Source: Girardinichthys multiradiatus (lineage: Eukaryota > Chordata > Actinopteri > Cyprinodontiformes > Goodeidae). From it: a stretch of 64,000 bases of DNA. Every line of letters starts with the position of its first letter. The stretch's first letter is position 1. The notes below the pieces were generated by a model. That model searched no databases. It saw only the letters and a program-made list of their open reading frames with translations, and was not told the origin of the DNA. Location: contig NC_061794.1 in NCBI RefSeq assembly GCF_021462225.1, forward strand, positions 15,703,784 through 15,767,783. Reading direction: 5' to 3'. Shown one piece after another: positions 23,461-33,875 of the stretch. Position numbers and translations under genes: made by a program.

Positions 23461-25027
23461 TACAGTACAGACCAAAGGTTTGGACACACTTTCTCATTCA
23501 AAGAGTTGTCTTTATTTTGAATATTGTAGCTTCAAAACTATGAATTAACACATGTGGAATTATATACTGAACAAAAAAGCGTGAAACAACTGAAAATATG
23601 TCTTATATTCTAGGTTCTTCAAAGTAGCCACCTTTTCCTTTGATTACTGCTCCGCACACTCTTGGCATTCTGTTGATGAGCTTCAAGAAGTAGTCACCTG
23701 AAATGGTTTTCCAACAGTCTTGAAGGAGTTCCCAGAGATGATTAGCACTTGTTGGCACTTTTGCCTTCACTCTGTGGTCCAGCTCACCCCAAACCATCTC
23801 GATTGGGTTCAGGTCCGGTAACTGTGGAGGCCAGGTCATCTGGCGCAGCACCCCATCACTCTCCTTCTTGGTCAAATAGCCCTTACACAGCCTGGAGGTG
23901 TGTTTGGGGTCATTGTCCTGTTGAAAAATAAATGATGGTCCAACTAAACACAAACCGGATGGAATAGCATGCCGCTGCAAGATGCTGTGGTAGCCATGCT
24001 GGTTCAGTAAGCCTTCAATTTTGAACAAATCCCCAACAGTGTCACCAGCAAAGCACCCCCACACCATCACACCTCCTCCTCCATGCTTCACGGTGGGAAC
24101 CAGGCATGTAGAGTCCATCCATTCACCTCTTCTGCACCGCACAAAGACACGGTGGTTGGAACCAAAGATCTCAAACTTGGACTCATCAGACCAAAGCACA
24201 GATTTCTACTGGTCTAATGTCCATTCCTTGTGTTCTTTAGCCCAAACAAGTCTCTTCTGCTTGTTGCCTGTCCTCAGCAGTGGTTTCCTAGCAGCTATTT
24301 TACCATAAAGGCCTGATTCACACAGTCTCCTCTTAACAGTTGTTCTAGAGATGTGTCTGCTGCTAGAACTCTGTGTGGCATTGACCTGTTCTCTAATCTG
24401 AGCTGCTGTTAACCTGGGATTTCTGAGGCTGGTGACTCAGATAAACTTATCGTCCGCAGCAGAGGTGACTCTTGGTCTTCCTTTCCTGGGGCGTTCGTCA
24501 TGTGAGCCAGTTTCTTTGTAGCGATTGATGGTTTTTGCGACACTTTCAAAGTTTTCCCAATTGTTCGGACTGACTGACCTTCATTTCTTAAAATAATGAT
24601 GGCCACTCGTTTTTCTTTACTTAGCTGCTTTTTTCTTGCCATAATACAAATTCTAACAGCTGTCTATCAGCTGTGTACTGTATCCACATCCTGCACAACA
24701 CAACTGATGGTCCCAACACCATTTATAAGGCTTGAAATCCCACTTATTGAACCTGACAGGGCACACCTGTGAAGTGAAATCCATTTCAGGTGACTACCTC
24801 TTGAAGCTCATCAACAGAATGCCAAGAGTGTGAGGAGCAGTAATTAAAGCAAAAGGTGGCTACTTTGAAGAACCTAGAATATAAGATTTTTTGCTCAGTA
24901 TATAATTCCACATGTGTTAATTCATAGTTTTGATGCCTTCAGTGTGAAGCCACAATATTCTTAGTCATGAAAATAAAGGCAACTCTTTAAATGAGAAGGT
25001 GTGTCCAAACGTTTGGTCTGTTCTGTA
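23461..25027 (-). mobile_element. Tc1-like DD38E transposon (element E)
   Basis: The element is 1,567 bp from TA 23461-23462 to TA 25026-25027, with ends TACAGTACAGACCAAAGG and the complement TACAGAACAGACCAAACG. The inverted repeats are unusually long, about 246 bp (23461-23706 and 24781-25027). They extend into coding sequence: the right repeat carries an antiparallel copy of the last 35 or so codons of the transposase. The transposase is broken (separate entry). The DD38E spacing matches the lineage I recall being called Incomer. Confidence 0.9.
23603..24642 (-). pseudogene. Broken DD38E Tc1-like transposase (element E)
   Basis: The N-terminal helix-turn-helix part starts MARKKQLSKEKRVAII at 24642 and reads to about VSQK before the frame is lost near 24530. 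The catalytic half is open from 24199 to 23603. It shows WSDESKFEIFGSN (first Asp), a KHGGGGVMVWGCF block, FQQDNDPKHTS (second Asp) and LPDLNPIE (Glu). Thirty-eight residues lie between the second Asp and the Glu. It ends GGYFEEPRI. At least one frameshift and a disturbed junction separate the halves, so no full-length protein can be made. Confidence 0.88.
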
Positions 25028-27839
25028 TATATTGATGATCTTGGCTGAATTTAGACATCTTACGGTCTCTAAATCCTCTGAAGAAGGTTCACTTTTTTAG
25101 ATCTCTTTTCAGCCCAAAAGTGCTAAGGTGGATCGTGACGCAGTGGTAGTCCTTTTGGATTGCCGCTGATTTCAAGGTTTGTTCCTGAGGTGTCTTCTGT
25201 TACTTGAAAGACTAATGGCTCCAGTTCAGTTGTTTGGGGGATGGCAGATTAATATAGCAGGGTACATCACTGAGTGTTGGGACCCACAGCCATGGATTTC
25301 AACATTAAACTCTGGTACGGACTCTTCTGGAACTTTCAAAATAAATTGCATTTAACTGACTTCCAGCAACTGAGGAAAGGGGGGTAGCAGCAGACTTCCC
25401 ATGATGCCAATGTCTGAATAAGAGCACCCCCTCTCCAACAAGCCGACGCTCTTTCCACACGGCCTCTAGTGGGACCGGTCAGGGGAGGCCCAACTCGCTG
25501 ATGTCTCTTTGCTGGCAAACGGACATGAACTCTTCAAACTGGATCCAAGAGTGTCATACGATCATTGATCGTATGCAAAGATAAGTACGAATGAAATACT
25601 GTCTGTGTATCCGGTATTTTCATTCATGAACGGGGGTAATTAAGGTACAAGCATTGCTTGACTTTCTCTCCAAGCCCTGTAGGAGCGGACAGGACGGGCC
25701 GCCCAGCTACAGCTCCGGAGCTAACCCTTTTGTTGAGAGCGAACGCACCTTCAACCCCCCGCGAAGCTACCGAGCTAACCACTTGTTGACTGTGGATACT
25801 TTCTTCAAACTCCGCCCTTGGACAACGTTTCCTCACCACGGTTCATGAGGTTAAGTGTTTTGGGCAGAGACAGATTTAGGATGAAATGATCTGAACGTTT
25901 GTCATTTTATGAAATTTGGTTTGTATGTGTGAAACTCAGTTATTTTAGTGCTAGCAGGCTATCTGCAGCACAAGTGCCCGGTTTGTGTTTTTTTGTATGT
26001 TTTTAAAGTTAAGACAGACTTTATTTAAAGGGTGGTTTTAAACAGAACATTGCTCATAACGCGCCCTCCGCGCTTATGCATTTTAACCCTTACATTAACC
26101 GAGGTATTTTAAAGGTATGTGTTTGTTTCTGGTGGTAAACTATCCGCTTCTTTGTTAGCTCAACTGCTAACCGGTAAGAACACATGCTTGCTACTAAAGA
26201 GTATTTAACAGAAAGGTTGCTAGTTTTCAAGCTAGTGAATAATAGTCCCTGAACATCATTTACTAGATTTGATAACTAAGTAAACACCCTTAAGCCCCAT
26301 TTCTCCAGAAAGATTTGGCTCTTTTCCAAAATACTCCCTTAATAATATTTCTTCGAATATTATTTCAATAAATAAAGGCAGCTAATTATACACCGCTGAG
26401 GAATGGTCATCCAGAAGGTTGGTTTTATTCAGTAGATCATTATTTAAAACATTATATTATTAAAATAATATTTTACCTGATCTTGCATTGTGAATGGTTG
26501 TCTAAATGTTGCTGATTATTGCCTAAGTTATTTCCAAGACTAACTTAACTTCATTTCCAGATCCTTCAAGATAATCCTTGGTTCTCAAACATAAACATTG
26601 CATGGTAATGTTGCATCACTCTTTTGGTCATGATTTTCAATCATCTTTAATCAACTTGTTTATATTGTACATAGCCCATTAGTCTTCCTTATTCTTTAAT
26701 TGTGCTTGGTAGTTTAGTTGGATTGTTTTAGCATAGTAAAGAGTTTGTTGATTTAAATATGTTTGACTTTGAGTTGACTTATTTTTGTTAATAAATTATT
26801 GTACTTTAAGAAATTGTGTGAATTCATTCCATATATATGCAGAGTTTATGCTGTTCAATAATGTCAGAAATATTATTTGATAAAATATTAAAATATTAAT
26901 ATTAAATAATATTCTCAGATTCATAATTCTAACACTGAGCCTCATGTTAACATGCATATGAGTGATAGTTCTAATAATATCGTAGTGGGTAAGAAGATTA
27001 ACATTTTTCTGCAGGCTGTCATTAGCTGGTATAAGCATGTTTACTTCTGATACAGGATTTAAATGCAACAGCATTTTCTGTTTTTTTCATTTAGTGCTTA
27101 CTTATATTCAACTATAAAACCAGTTTTCCTATCGTACATGAGTTTCATAGTGGCTTATAAAGGTGAAATGTGAAATTTAGAAAACTAAGAAGCACACTTT
27201 ACACAGAAAAGCATATGCATGTGCAGAAAAATGCTGCCTTTGAGATTTAAAAAATAATTAACTGTAATAAAGGCAGATTCTCATATTTGTTGTTTAAGGA
27301 GTGCTGCTATCACAGAGAGAAACCATATGTGAATACAAAAACACCAAACCGTATATAACATCCTCCATCAACACACAGGGTCTCCATCTGGTGAGTGTGA
27401 CACTGTGGATGTCCCAACAAAGCACAAAGCAGCACCCTGTTAGATCCTATAAATAGAGAGCATCATGTGCGGTTCACACCACCCTGCTCCCTTTCTGTCT
27501 AACTGAGCAGTGTTGATGCTTTCTGACAGGAAGCAGGATCTAATGAGCTGAAACCTGAAGTTAACCTTCTGTTCCTAAATTGCAAGGATTAGAATGAGTC
27601 AGAGTCTCAGATTTTAGGTGTCAAAAAAGGAAGGAGTAATACATTTATGGAAGACATTTTGAAAAAAGTAAATGTCAGATGTAATCTGAACATGATGACA
27701 AAAATGCTTAGATATTTCAAGATGACACACAGTGTTGTTTCACATTGTCTCACATTACAGCTATACACTTCAGATTGTTTTAAAGAAAGACATAAGATAT
27801 TGTGCTTCTAGTTTTTCTCAAGCCATACAGGTGTTGCAA
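25028..27839. other. Intronic sequence; GC-richer island at 25380-25860
   Basis: Between 25380 and 25860 the base composition rises in GC against the AT-rich surroundings. Open frames run across both strands but show no recognisable domain. It includes the inverted repeat at 25555-25575. The segment could be a relic of a retroelement leader or an unrelated insertion; neither is shown. From 25860 to 27840 the sequence is AT-rich, with a dense AATATTA patch at about 26870-26915. Confidence 0.4.
25555..25575. repeat. Near-perfect palindrome, 10-bp arms
   Basis: The arms CATACGATCA and TGATCGTATG are exact reverse complements separated by a single T. No flanking gene or terminator context explains it. 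Confidence 0.8.
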
Positions 27840-28260
27840 TATTCATTTAAAAGATGGTGCCCTGGCCAGAGGAGATGGATCAAAAATTTAGCTTTCTGGT
27901 CTAAATGCAAAGTTATGTGTTGCAGAAAGCTAATACTGTACAAACCGATCACCCAAAATACACCATTGCCATGGTAAAACATGGTGGTGGCAGCATCATG
28001 CTCTGGGATGCTTTTTAGTAACAGAGACAGGGAAGCTGGTCAAAATTGATAAAATTATGTTGGAGATATATACAACCTGTTAGAGGCTGCAAAAAACCTG
28101 AGATTAAGACAGGGGTTCATCATCTAGCAGAACATACAGCCAGGGTTATAATGGAATGGTTAAGATGAAAGCATATTCATGTGGAATGGTCCACTCAAAA
28201 TCTAGACCTAATGGCACAACCTCAAACCTGCCTGACTGGGCAAAAAGATGATTAATTGTA
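27840..28260 (+). mobile_element. Tc1/mariner-like fossil fragment
   Basis: The plus strand near 27965-28010 reads [16 protein letters not shown]. The sequence at 28110-28210 keeps the degraded order ...ACAGCC..., ...WNG..., ...STQNLDL, equivalent to the second Asp to Glu interval of a Tc1-like transposase. Stops and frameshifts are frequent. It abuts the truncated 3' end of the DD36E element near 28268. Confidence 0.65.
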
Positions 28261-28267
28261 AAAGCAG

Positions 28268-28898
28268 CATTCGTCTTGGGAATGACATATACAAGTCCTG
28301 CACAGTGGTCAGAGGGATTTTAAGCCATTCTTCTTGCAGGATAGTGGCCAGAACGTTTTCTGATTCGCTCCTCCAAAACACCCCAAAGTGGCTCAATAAT
28401 ATTTAGATCTGGTGACTGTGCAGGCCATGGGAGATGTTCAACTTCACTTTCATGTTCATCAAACCAATCTTTCACCAGTCTTGCTGTGTGTATTGGTGCA
28501 TTGTCATCCTGATACACCGCACCGCCTTCAGGATACAATGTTTGAACCATTGGATGCACATGGTCCTCAAGAATGGTTCGGTAGTCCTTGGCAGTGACGC
28601 GCCCATCTAGCACAAGTATTGGGCCAAGGGAATGCCATGATATGGCAGCCTAAACCATCACTGATCCACCCCCATGCTTCACTCTGGGCATGCAACACTC
28701 TGGGTGGCATGCTTCTTTGGGGTTTCTCCACATCGTAACTCTCCCGAATGTGGGGAAAACAGTAAAGGTGGACTCATCAGAGAACAATACATGTTTCACA
28801 TTGTCCACAGCCCAAGATTTGCGCTCCTTGCACCACTGAAACCGACGTTTGGCATTGGCATGAGTGACCAAAGGTTTGGCTACAGCAGCCCGGCCATG
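28268..28898 (-). pseudogene. DD36E Tc1-like element F, 3' half of transposase (split by copy C)
   Basis: This is the 3' half of a transposase read on the minus strand: KRRFQWCKERKSWAVDNVKH, FSDESTF (first Asp), a KHGGGSVMV block ending at a TAG in place of the Trp codon, then LDGRVTAKDYRTIL, YQDDNAPIHTARL (second Asp) and SPDLNIIEPLW (Glu). There are 36 residues between the last two catalytic positions. About 30 bp are missing near 28355 relative to the copy at 61474-62746. The 3' end is cut off after FPRR near 28270, so the left inverted repeat is absent. Confidence 0.88.
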
Positions 28899-30512
28899 TA
28901 CAGGTCCTTCTCAAAATATTAGCATATTGTGATAAAGTTCATTATTTTCCATAATGTCATGATGAAAATTTAACAGTCATATATTTTAGATTCATTGCAC
29001 ACTAACTGAAATATTTCAGGTCTTTTATTGTCTTAATACGGATGATTTTGGCATACAGCTCATGAAAACCCAAAATTCCTATCTCACAAAATTAGCATAT
29101 TTCATCCGACCAATAAAAGAAAAGTGTTTTTAATACAAAAAACGTCAACCTTCAAATAATCATGTACAGTTATGCACTCAATACTTGGTCGGGAATCCTT
29201 TTGCAGAAATGACTGCTTCAATGCGGCGTGGCATGGAGGCAATCAGCCTGTGGCACTGCTGAGGTCCTATGGAGGCCCAGGATGCTTCGATAGCGGCCTT
29301 TAGCTCATCCAGAATGTTGGGTCTTGAGTCTCTCAACGTTCTCTTCACAATATCCCACAGATTCTCTATGGGGTTCAGGTCAGGAGAGTTGGCAGGCCAA
29401 TTGAGCACAGTGATACCATGGTCAGTAAACCATTTACCAGTGGTTTTGGCACTGTGAGCAGGTGCCAGGTCGTGCTGAAAAATGAAATCTTCATCTCCAT
29501 AAAGCTTTTCAGCAGATGGAAGCATGAAGTGCTCCAAAATCTCCTGATAGCTAGCTGCATTGACCCTGCCCTTGATAAAACACAGTGGATCAACACCAGC
29601 AGCTGACACGGCACCCCAGACCATCACTGACTGTGGGTACTTGACACTGGACTTCTGGCATTTTGGCATTTCCTTCTCCCCAGTCTTCCTCCAGACTCTG
29701 GCACCTTGATTTCCGAATGACATGCAGAATTTGCTTTCATCCGAAAAAAGTACTTTGGACCACTGAGCAACAGTCCAGTGCTGCTTCTCTGTAGCCCAGG
29801 TCAGGCGCTTCTGCCGCTGTTTCTGGTTCAAAAGTGGCTTGACCTGGGGAATGCGGCACCTGTAGCCCATTTCCTGCACACGCCTGTGCACGGTGGCTCT
29901 GGATGTATCTACTCCAGACTCAGTCCACTGCTTCCGCAGGTCCCCCAAGGTCTGGAATCGGCCCTTCTCCACAATCTTCCTCAGGGTCCGGTCACCTCTT
30001 CTCGTTGTGCAGCGTTTTCTGCCACACTTTTTCCTTCCCATAGACTTCCCACTGAGGTGCCTTGATACAGCAATCTGGGAACAGCCTATTCGTTCAGAAA
30101 TTTCTTTCTGTGTCTTACCCTCTTGCTTGAGGGTGTCAATAGTGGCCTTCTGGACAGCAGTCAGGTCAGCAGTCTTACCCATGTTTAGGGTTTTGAGTGA
30201 TGAACCAGGCTGGGAGTTTTAAAGGCCTCAGGAATCTTTAGCAGGTATTTAGAGTTAACTCGTTGATTCAGATGATTAGGTTCATAGCTCGTTTAGAGAC
30301 CCTTTTAATGATATGCTAATTTTGTGAGATAGGAATTTTGGGTTTTCATGAGCTGTATGCCAAAATCATCTGTATTAAGACAATAAAAGACCTGAAATAT
30401 TTCAGTTAGTGTGCAATGAATATAAAATATATGAATGTTAAATTTTCATCATGACATTATGGAAAATAATGAACTTTATCACAATATGCTAATATTTTGA
30501 GAAGGACCTGTA
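28899..30512 (-). mobile_element. Tc1-like DD34E transposon, copy C (full-length, nested in element F)
   Basis: The element is 1,614 bp including TA duplications at 28899-28900 and 30511-30512, with about 202-bp inverted repeats. The flanks CCCGGCCATG|TA and TA|TATTGACCCTG rejoin into a sequence equivalent to CGGCCGTGTATATTGACC, read on the complement of the other DD36E copy near 61988-62005. Copy C therefore inserted at a TA inside an existing DD36E element with no other change. Confidence 0.96.
29178..30182 (-). CDS. Tc1-like DD34E transposase, 334 aa (copy C)
   Basis: Uninterrupted frame with helix-turn-helix region, GRKR motif and the complete VKPLLNQKQRQKRL linker at 114-127. Catalytic D148 (FSDESKF), D238 (FQHDLAPAHS) and E273 (SPDLNPIEN) all sit in unaltered motifs. 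Private changes (SQIAVS, KSMGRK, GVDTSR, AGVDPL, RPNILD, SIGPQQ) lie outside the catalytic signatures. Of the four copies it is the one whose catalytic motifs look least damaged. Activity cannot be judged from sequence. Confidence 0.94.
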   Translation of the reverse strand: MGKTADLTAVQKATIDTLKQEGKTQKEISERIGCSQIAVSRHLSGKSMGRKKCGRKRCTTRRGDRTLRKIVEKGRFQTLGDLRKQWTESGVDTSRATVHRRVQEMGYRCRIPQVKPLLNQKQRQKRLTWATEKQHWTVAQWSKVLFSDESKFCMSFGNQGARVWRKTGEKEMPKCQKSSVKYPQSVMVWGAVSAAGVDPLCFIKGRVNAASYQEILEHFMLPSAEKLYGDEDFIFQHDLAPAHSAKTTGKWFTDHGITVLNWPANSPDLNPIENLWDIVKRTLRDSRPNILDELKAAIEASWASIGPQQCHRLIASMPRRIEAVISAKGFPTKY

Positions 30513-31024
30513 TATTGACCCTGTGGAGCTCCCGACGGATAGTTCTGGTGGAAACAGGAGAGTTGAGGTGCACATTTAATTCTGCCGTGATTTGGGCAGC
30601 TGTGGTTTTTTGGATACAATCCGGCTTAGCACCCGAACATCCCTTTCAGACAGCTTCCTCTTGCATCCACAGTTAATCCTGTTGGATGTGGTTCGTCCTT
30701 CTTGATGGTATGCTGACATTACCCTGGATACCGTGGCTCTTGATACATCACAAATATTTGCTGTCTTGGTCACAGATGCGCCAGCAAGACGTGCACCAAC
30801 AATTTGTCCTCTTTTGAACTCTGGTATGTCACACATAATGTTGTGTCCATTTCAATATTTTGAGCAAAACTGTGCTCATACCCTGCTAATTGAACCTTCA
30901 CACTCTGCTCTTACTGGTGCAATGTGCAATCAATGAAGACTGGCTACCAGGCTGGTCCAATTTAGCCATGAAACCTCCCACACTAAAATGACTGGTGTTT
31001 CAGTTTCATTGTCCAACCCCTGTA
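30513..31024 (-). pseudogene. DD36E Tc1-like element F, 5' half (inverted repeat and transposase N terminus)
   Basis: The outer end is at 31024 (…CAACCCCTG then TA at 31023-31024), identical in type to the right end of the copy at 61474-62746. The transposase starts at 30836 (minus) as MCDIPEFKRGQIVGARLAGA, then SVTKTANICDVSRATVSRVM. It loses frame near 30610, where about 7 bp are missing after the SKK codons relative to the other copy. The element continues beyond copy C in 28268-28898. Confidence 0.88.
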
Positions 31025-31430
31025 TATAAAGGTGTGGTTTTATTTCGACAAAATGTTGAAAAGTTCAATGAGTATGGATGAAGCTCACTCTAAGATTTCA
31101 TATGTTCCCAAAACAAAACGTATAACAAAAGGCAACATTTATGTTTTAAGCATTACTCTTTTTCTTATTCACGCTAGCAAATGTATAGGTAGTTCAGATA
31201 CATAAACGTGTCGATCCAAACTCCATGTGGCTGGTAGCCTTCTGAAAAGCGTGATTCACAACTTTAATTAGGCAGAATATCTTGCCACACACCGCGTCAC
31301 ACCTAACAAACACACAAGGCAGCAGTGATAGCTAGTAGCCTATCACAGTGTGCTGCAAAGACAGTGGATTGGAGCACGTATGACAGGCTGACTGGGTTCT
31401 TCAGTAATTGGCAATGTGATCTGTATCAAT

Positions 31431-31432
<2 letters not shown>
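31025..31432. other. Intronic sequence, nothing recognised
   Basis: About 400 bp between the end of element F and the GT composite repeat. No gene or element was recognised. Confidence 0.4.
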
Positions 31433-31464
<32 letters not shown>

Positions 31465-31747
31465 CCTGTCTTGGCATCACAGTGAGAACAATTTTCCCGA
31501 TTTCAACATCAAATTGAGGACCATTTGTACCAAAGTGAGGACATTTTGCTGGTCCTCACGACCTATTTTGCTAACGGTTAGGTTTAGGACTAAGGTATGA
31601 ATTGACTTTAGGTTAAGGTTAGGGTTAGGCATGCACTGGTAATGGTTAGGTTTAGGGTTATTGTCAGGGTTAGGGCATAGAAAGGGTTGAAAATGACTTA
31701 AAATCAATGGAAGTCAACACATGGTCCTCACTACATATAGCAAAACA

Positions 31748-31797
<50 letters not shown>

Positions 31798-31805
31798 CGT
31801 GTGCA
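31433..31805. repeat. GT-microsatellite / telomere-like composite repeat, copy 2 (inverted)
   Basis: (GT)n tracts at 31433-31463 and 31751-31789 flank a core with AGTGAGGACATTTTGCTGG, then GGTTAGG, TTAGGGTTAGG and similar telomere-like units (31575-31675), then AATCAATGGAAGTCAA. This is the reverse-complement arrangement of 8826-9124. Confidence 0.78.
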
Positions 31806-33760
31806 TGCATGAGTCAAATTCAGCTGTGACTAGTCTACTGGATAAAATAAGCTGCAGATAACACAGAGCAATTACAACAATACCATACATAATTAGTGTT
31901 CACAGATCTAATTAATGCTACATCAAATATTTGACTAAAAATCAAAACTTTGGTCAATTAGAGTATATTTGATTTAAAGTCACCTAATTAAAGTGTCATG
32001 GGAGCAGACTCAGTGATTTCTGTGGTGCTTTAAATAATGACTGCCTGTTTTATCTTACTGAAAGCAGAACAATGTCCAGCTCTTCCAGACATGAAGGGCT
32101 CTGGTAACCTTTACATGTGACTGACAGTTCAAACACAAACACCAACACACCCAAAAGGTAATTTCAGCAGGCAGTCACAACACTACAAATATAGAACGTC
32201 TGACCTGACAACTCATCTTGCTACTATGGTGACATCTTTACAGAAGAGGGCAAATCTGTTGGCAAGCCTGGTAAAACATGTGCAAAACTCTTTCAAATAA
32301 ATTCCTCATTTATAGAAGTAGCATAATCCTACGCTGAGAAATTTAGACAAAATCAAACCTTAAATTGGGGAAACTTTATTTAGTGGGAAAAAAGATCCTA
32401 ATAATTACTTTAAAAAGAAAATCGTGGCCAAGATATTGGTGCCCCTAACGATCCCATGACCTCCAGATTTTCTGGGGTATGCAGGCAATATGATGGTATA
32501 CAGACGCCCATTTTATTTAGCCATCATCCACTAAGCTGACTCATGACCCATATTTATCATGCCACCTTGGACAATGAGCAGGATAGTAAAAGAGGTACAA
32601 ATACATCTAAACAATAGGCATGCACTAGTGTGGCATGTTGGGCTCACCAAGTCTCCATAACAATCATTATCTACTTGCCAACCAGTTGTATGTAGGTATC
32701 ACCAGAAAAAAAACACATTTTCTGTCCTACCATCACATATGCAGAAATGCAACTAAATCCAAAGCAGACTTTAAATTACACTAAATCTTGCAACAAAAAA
32801 ACACCACAACATTTCTTATCGCAAAGACTGGTGAAATAATTGTAAGCTATTCTTATGGTTCTTACATATGAATGTGTGTTCTTTGAAACTCTGGATCTAT
32901 GTTTGACAGTCTTGTTTTTAAATAAGGAAGGAAGTACTTCTTGTGTTTTTACCCTGTTTTGCTGACTAAGTCAGCTAATAAAAATTGCTAGTTGGGCATT
33001 TGGAGTACTACCAAAAAGAATCAGTGATCGAACGACAACACTCTGCGAAGGGCTAACTGTTAGCTGCTACAATGTTGAATCTGGTTCAAAACGTCCTATT
33101 GGTGCTCAAACAAGGAGCTATTTTAGCTTTTTTTATGAGTGGACTGGATAGTTATACTTTGATAAGAAAATCTTTAAAAACAATATTTGAGATCTGTGAA
33201 AACATTATTCTACCAGAGAAAACACAGAAAGGGTGCTTTTTTTAAAGTTTTTTTGGCACTAGGACCATCTTGAAATTAGACAAGCAATATTTGTCAAAAC
33301 TGGCATTTCTACACCAATTAAACTTTAGCATAGTGTTTAATAAATACAAAAAAATACCTTAACATACTTTCATTAAAACCCTCTGATCTTTAAAAAACCT
33401 AAAACAAAAAAGTCAAATGGTCTCAAATTTCAGACTTAAAATAAATATGACCTTAAAATAAATATGACCTCAGGTATAATTTTAAGTTTCATAATGTTTT
33501 AAGTAAAACTTCAAAGAAATTGGAAACAGGCCCAAAGCAGTCTGATATTACTAGAAATTTAGTATGGTCTGCACTTCAGAACCTTTAGATAGCAATTTAC
33601 TGACCCAGTAAATTGAATCTGTTGTGAGAAACTGCATCAGGGTAACTCCCATCTAGGATCTAATTATCGTTTCCTCCAGCAGGGTTAGGTCATGGAGTTA
33701 AAGAAAACAGTTATCTCTTCTGTACTTTTTCACATCTTTTTTAATTTCTCTCCTCCACAG
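31806..33760. other. Intronic sequence, nothing recognised
   Basis: AT-rich, no element ends. A 17-bp unit (TTAAAATAAATATGACC) is tandemly duplicated at about 33437-33470. Confidence 0.4.
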
Positions 33761-33875
33761 CTAAATGTGTGTAATTGTTTGTATGAATGGGTGGATGACT
33801 GTAGCGTAAAGCACTTTGGGGTCGTCAGACTAGATAAAGCGCTATACAAGTACAGGCCATCCATTTACCATTCTG
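33761..33875 (+). repeat. Short interspersed repeat fragment
   Basis: The text GAATGGGTGGATGACTG, then AAAGCACTTTGGGGTCGTCAG, then AAAGCGCTATACAAGTACAGGCCATC is a dispersed teleost repeat tail known from memory, probably the 3' end of a SINE or LINE. Only this tail is present. Confidence 0.55.

Noticed and set aside
25555..25575. Rho-independent terminator or operator
   Set aside because: There is no downstream T-run and no prokaryotic context. It is kept only as an unexplained palindrome.
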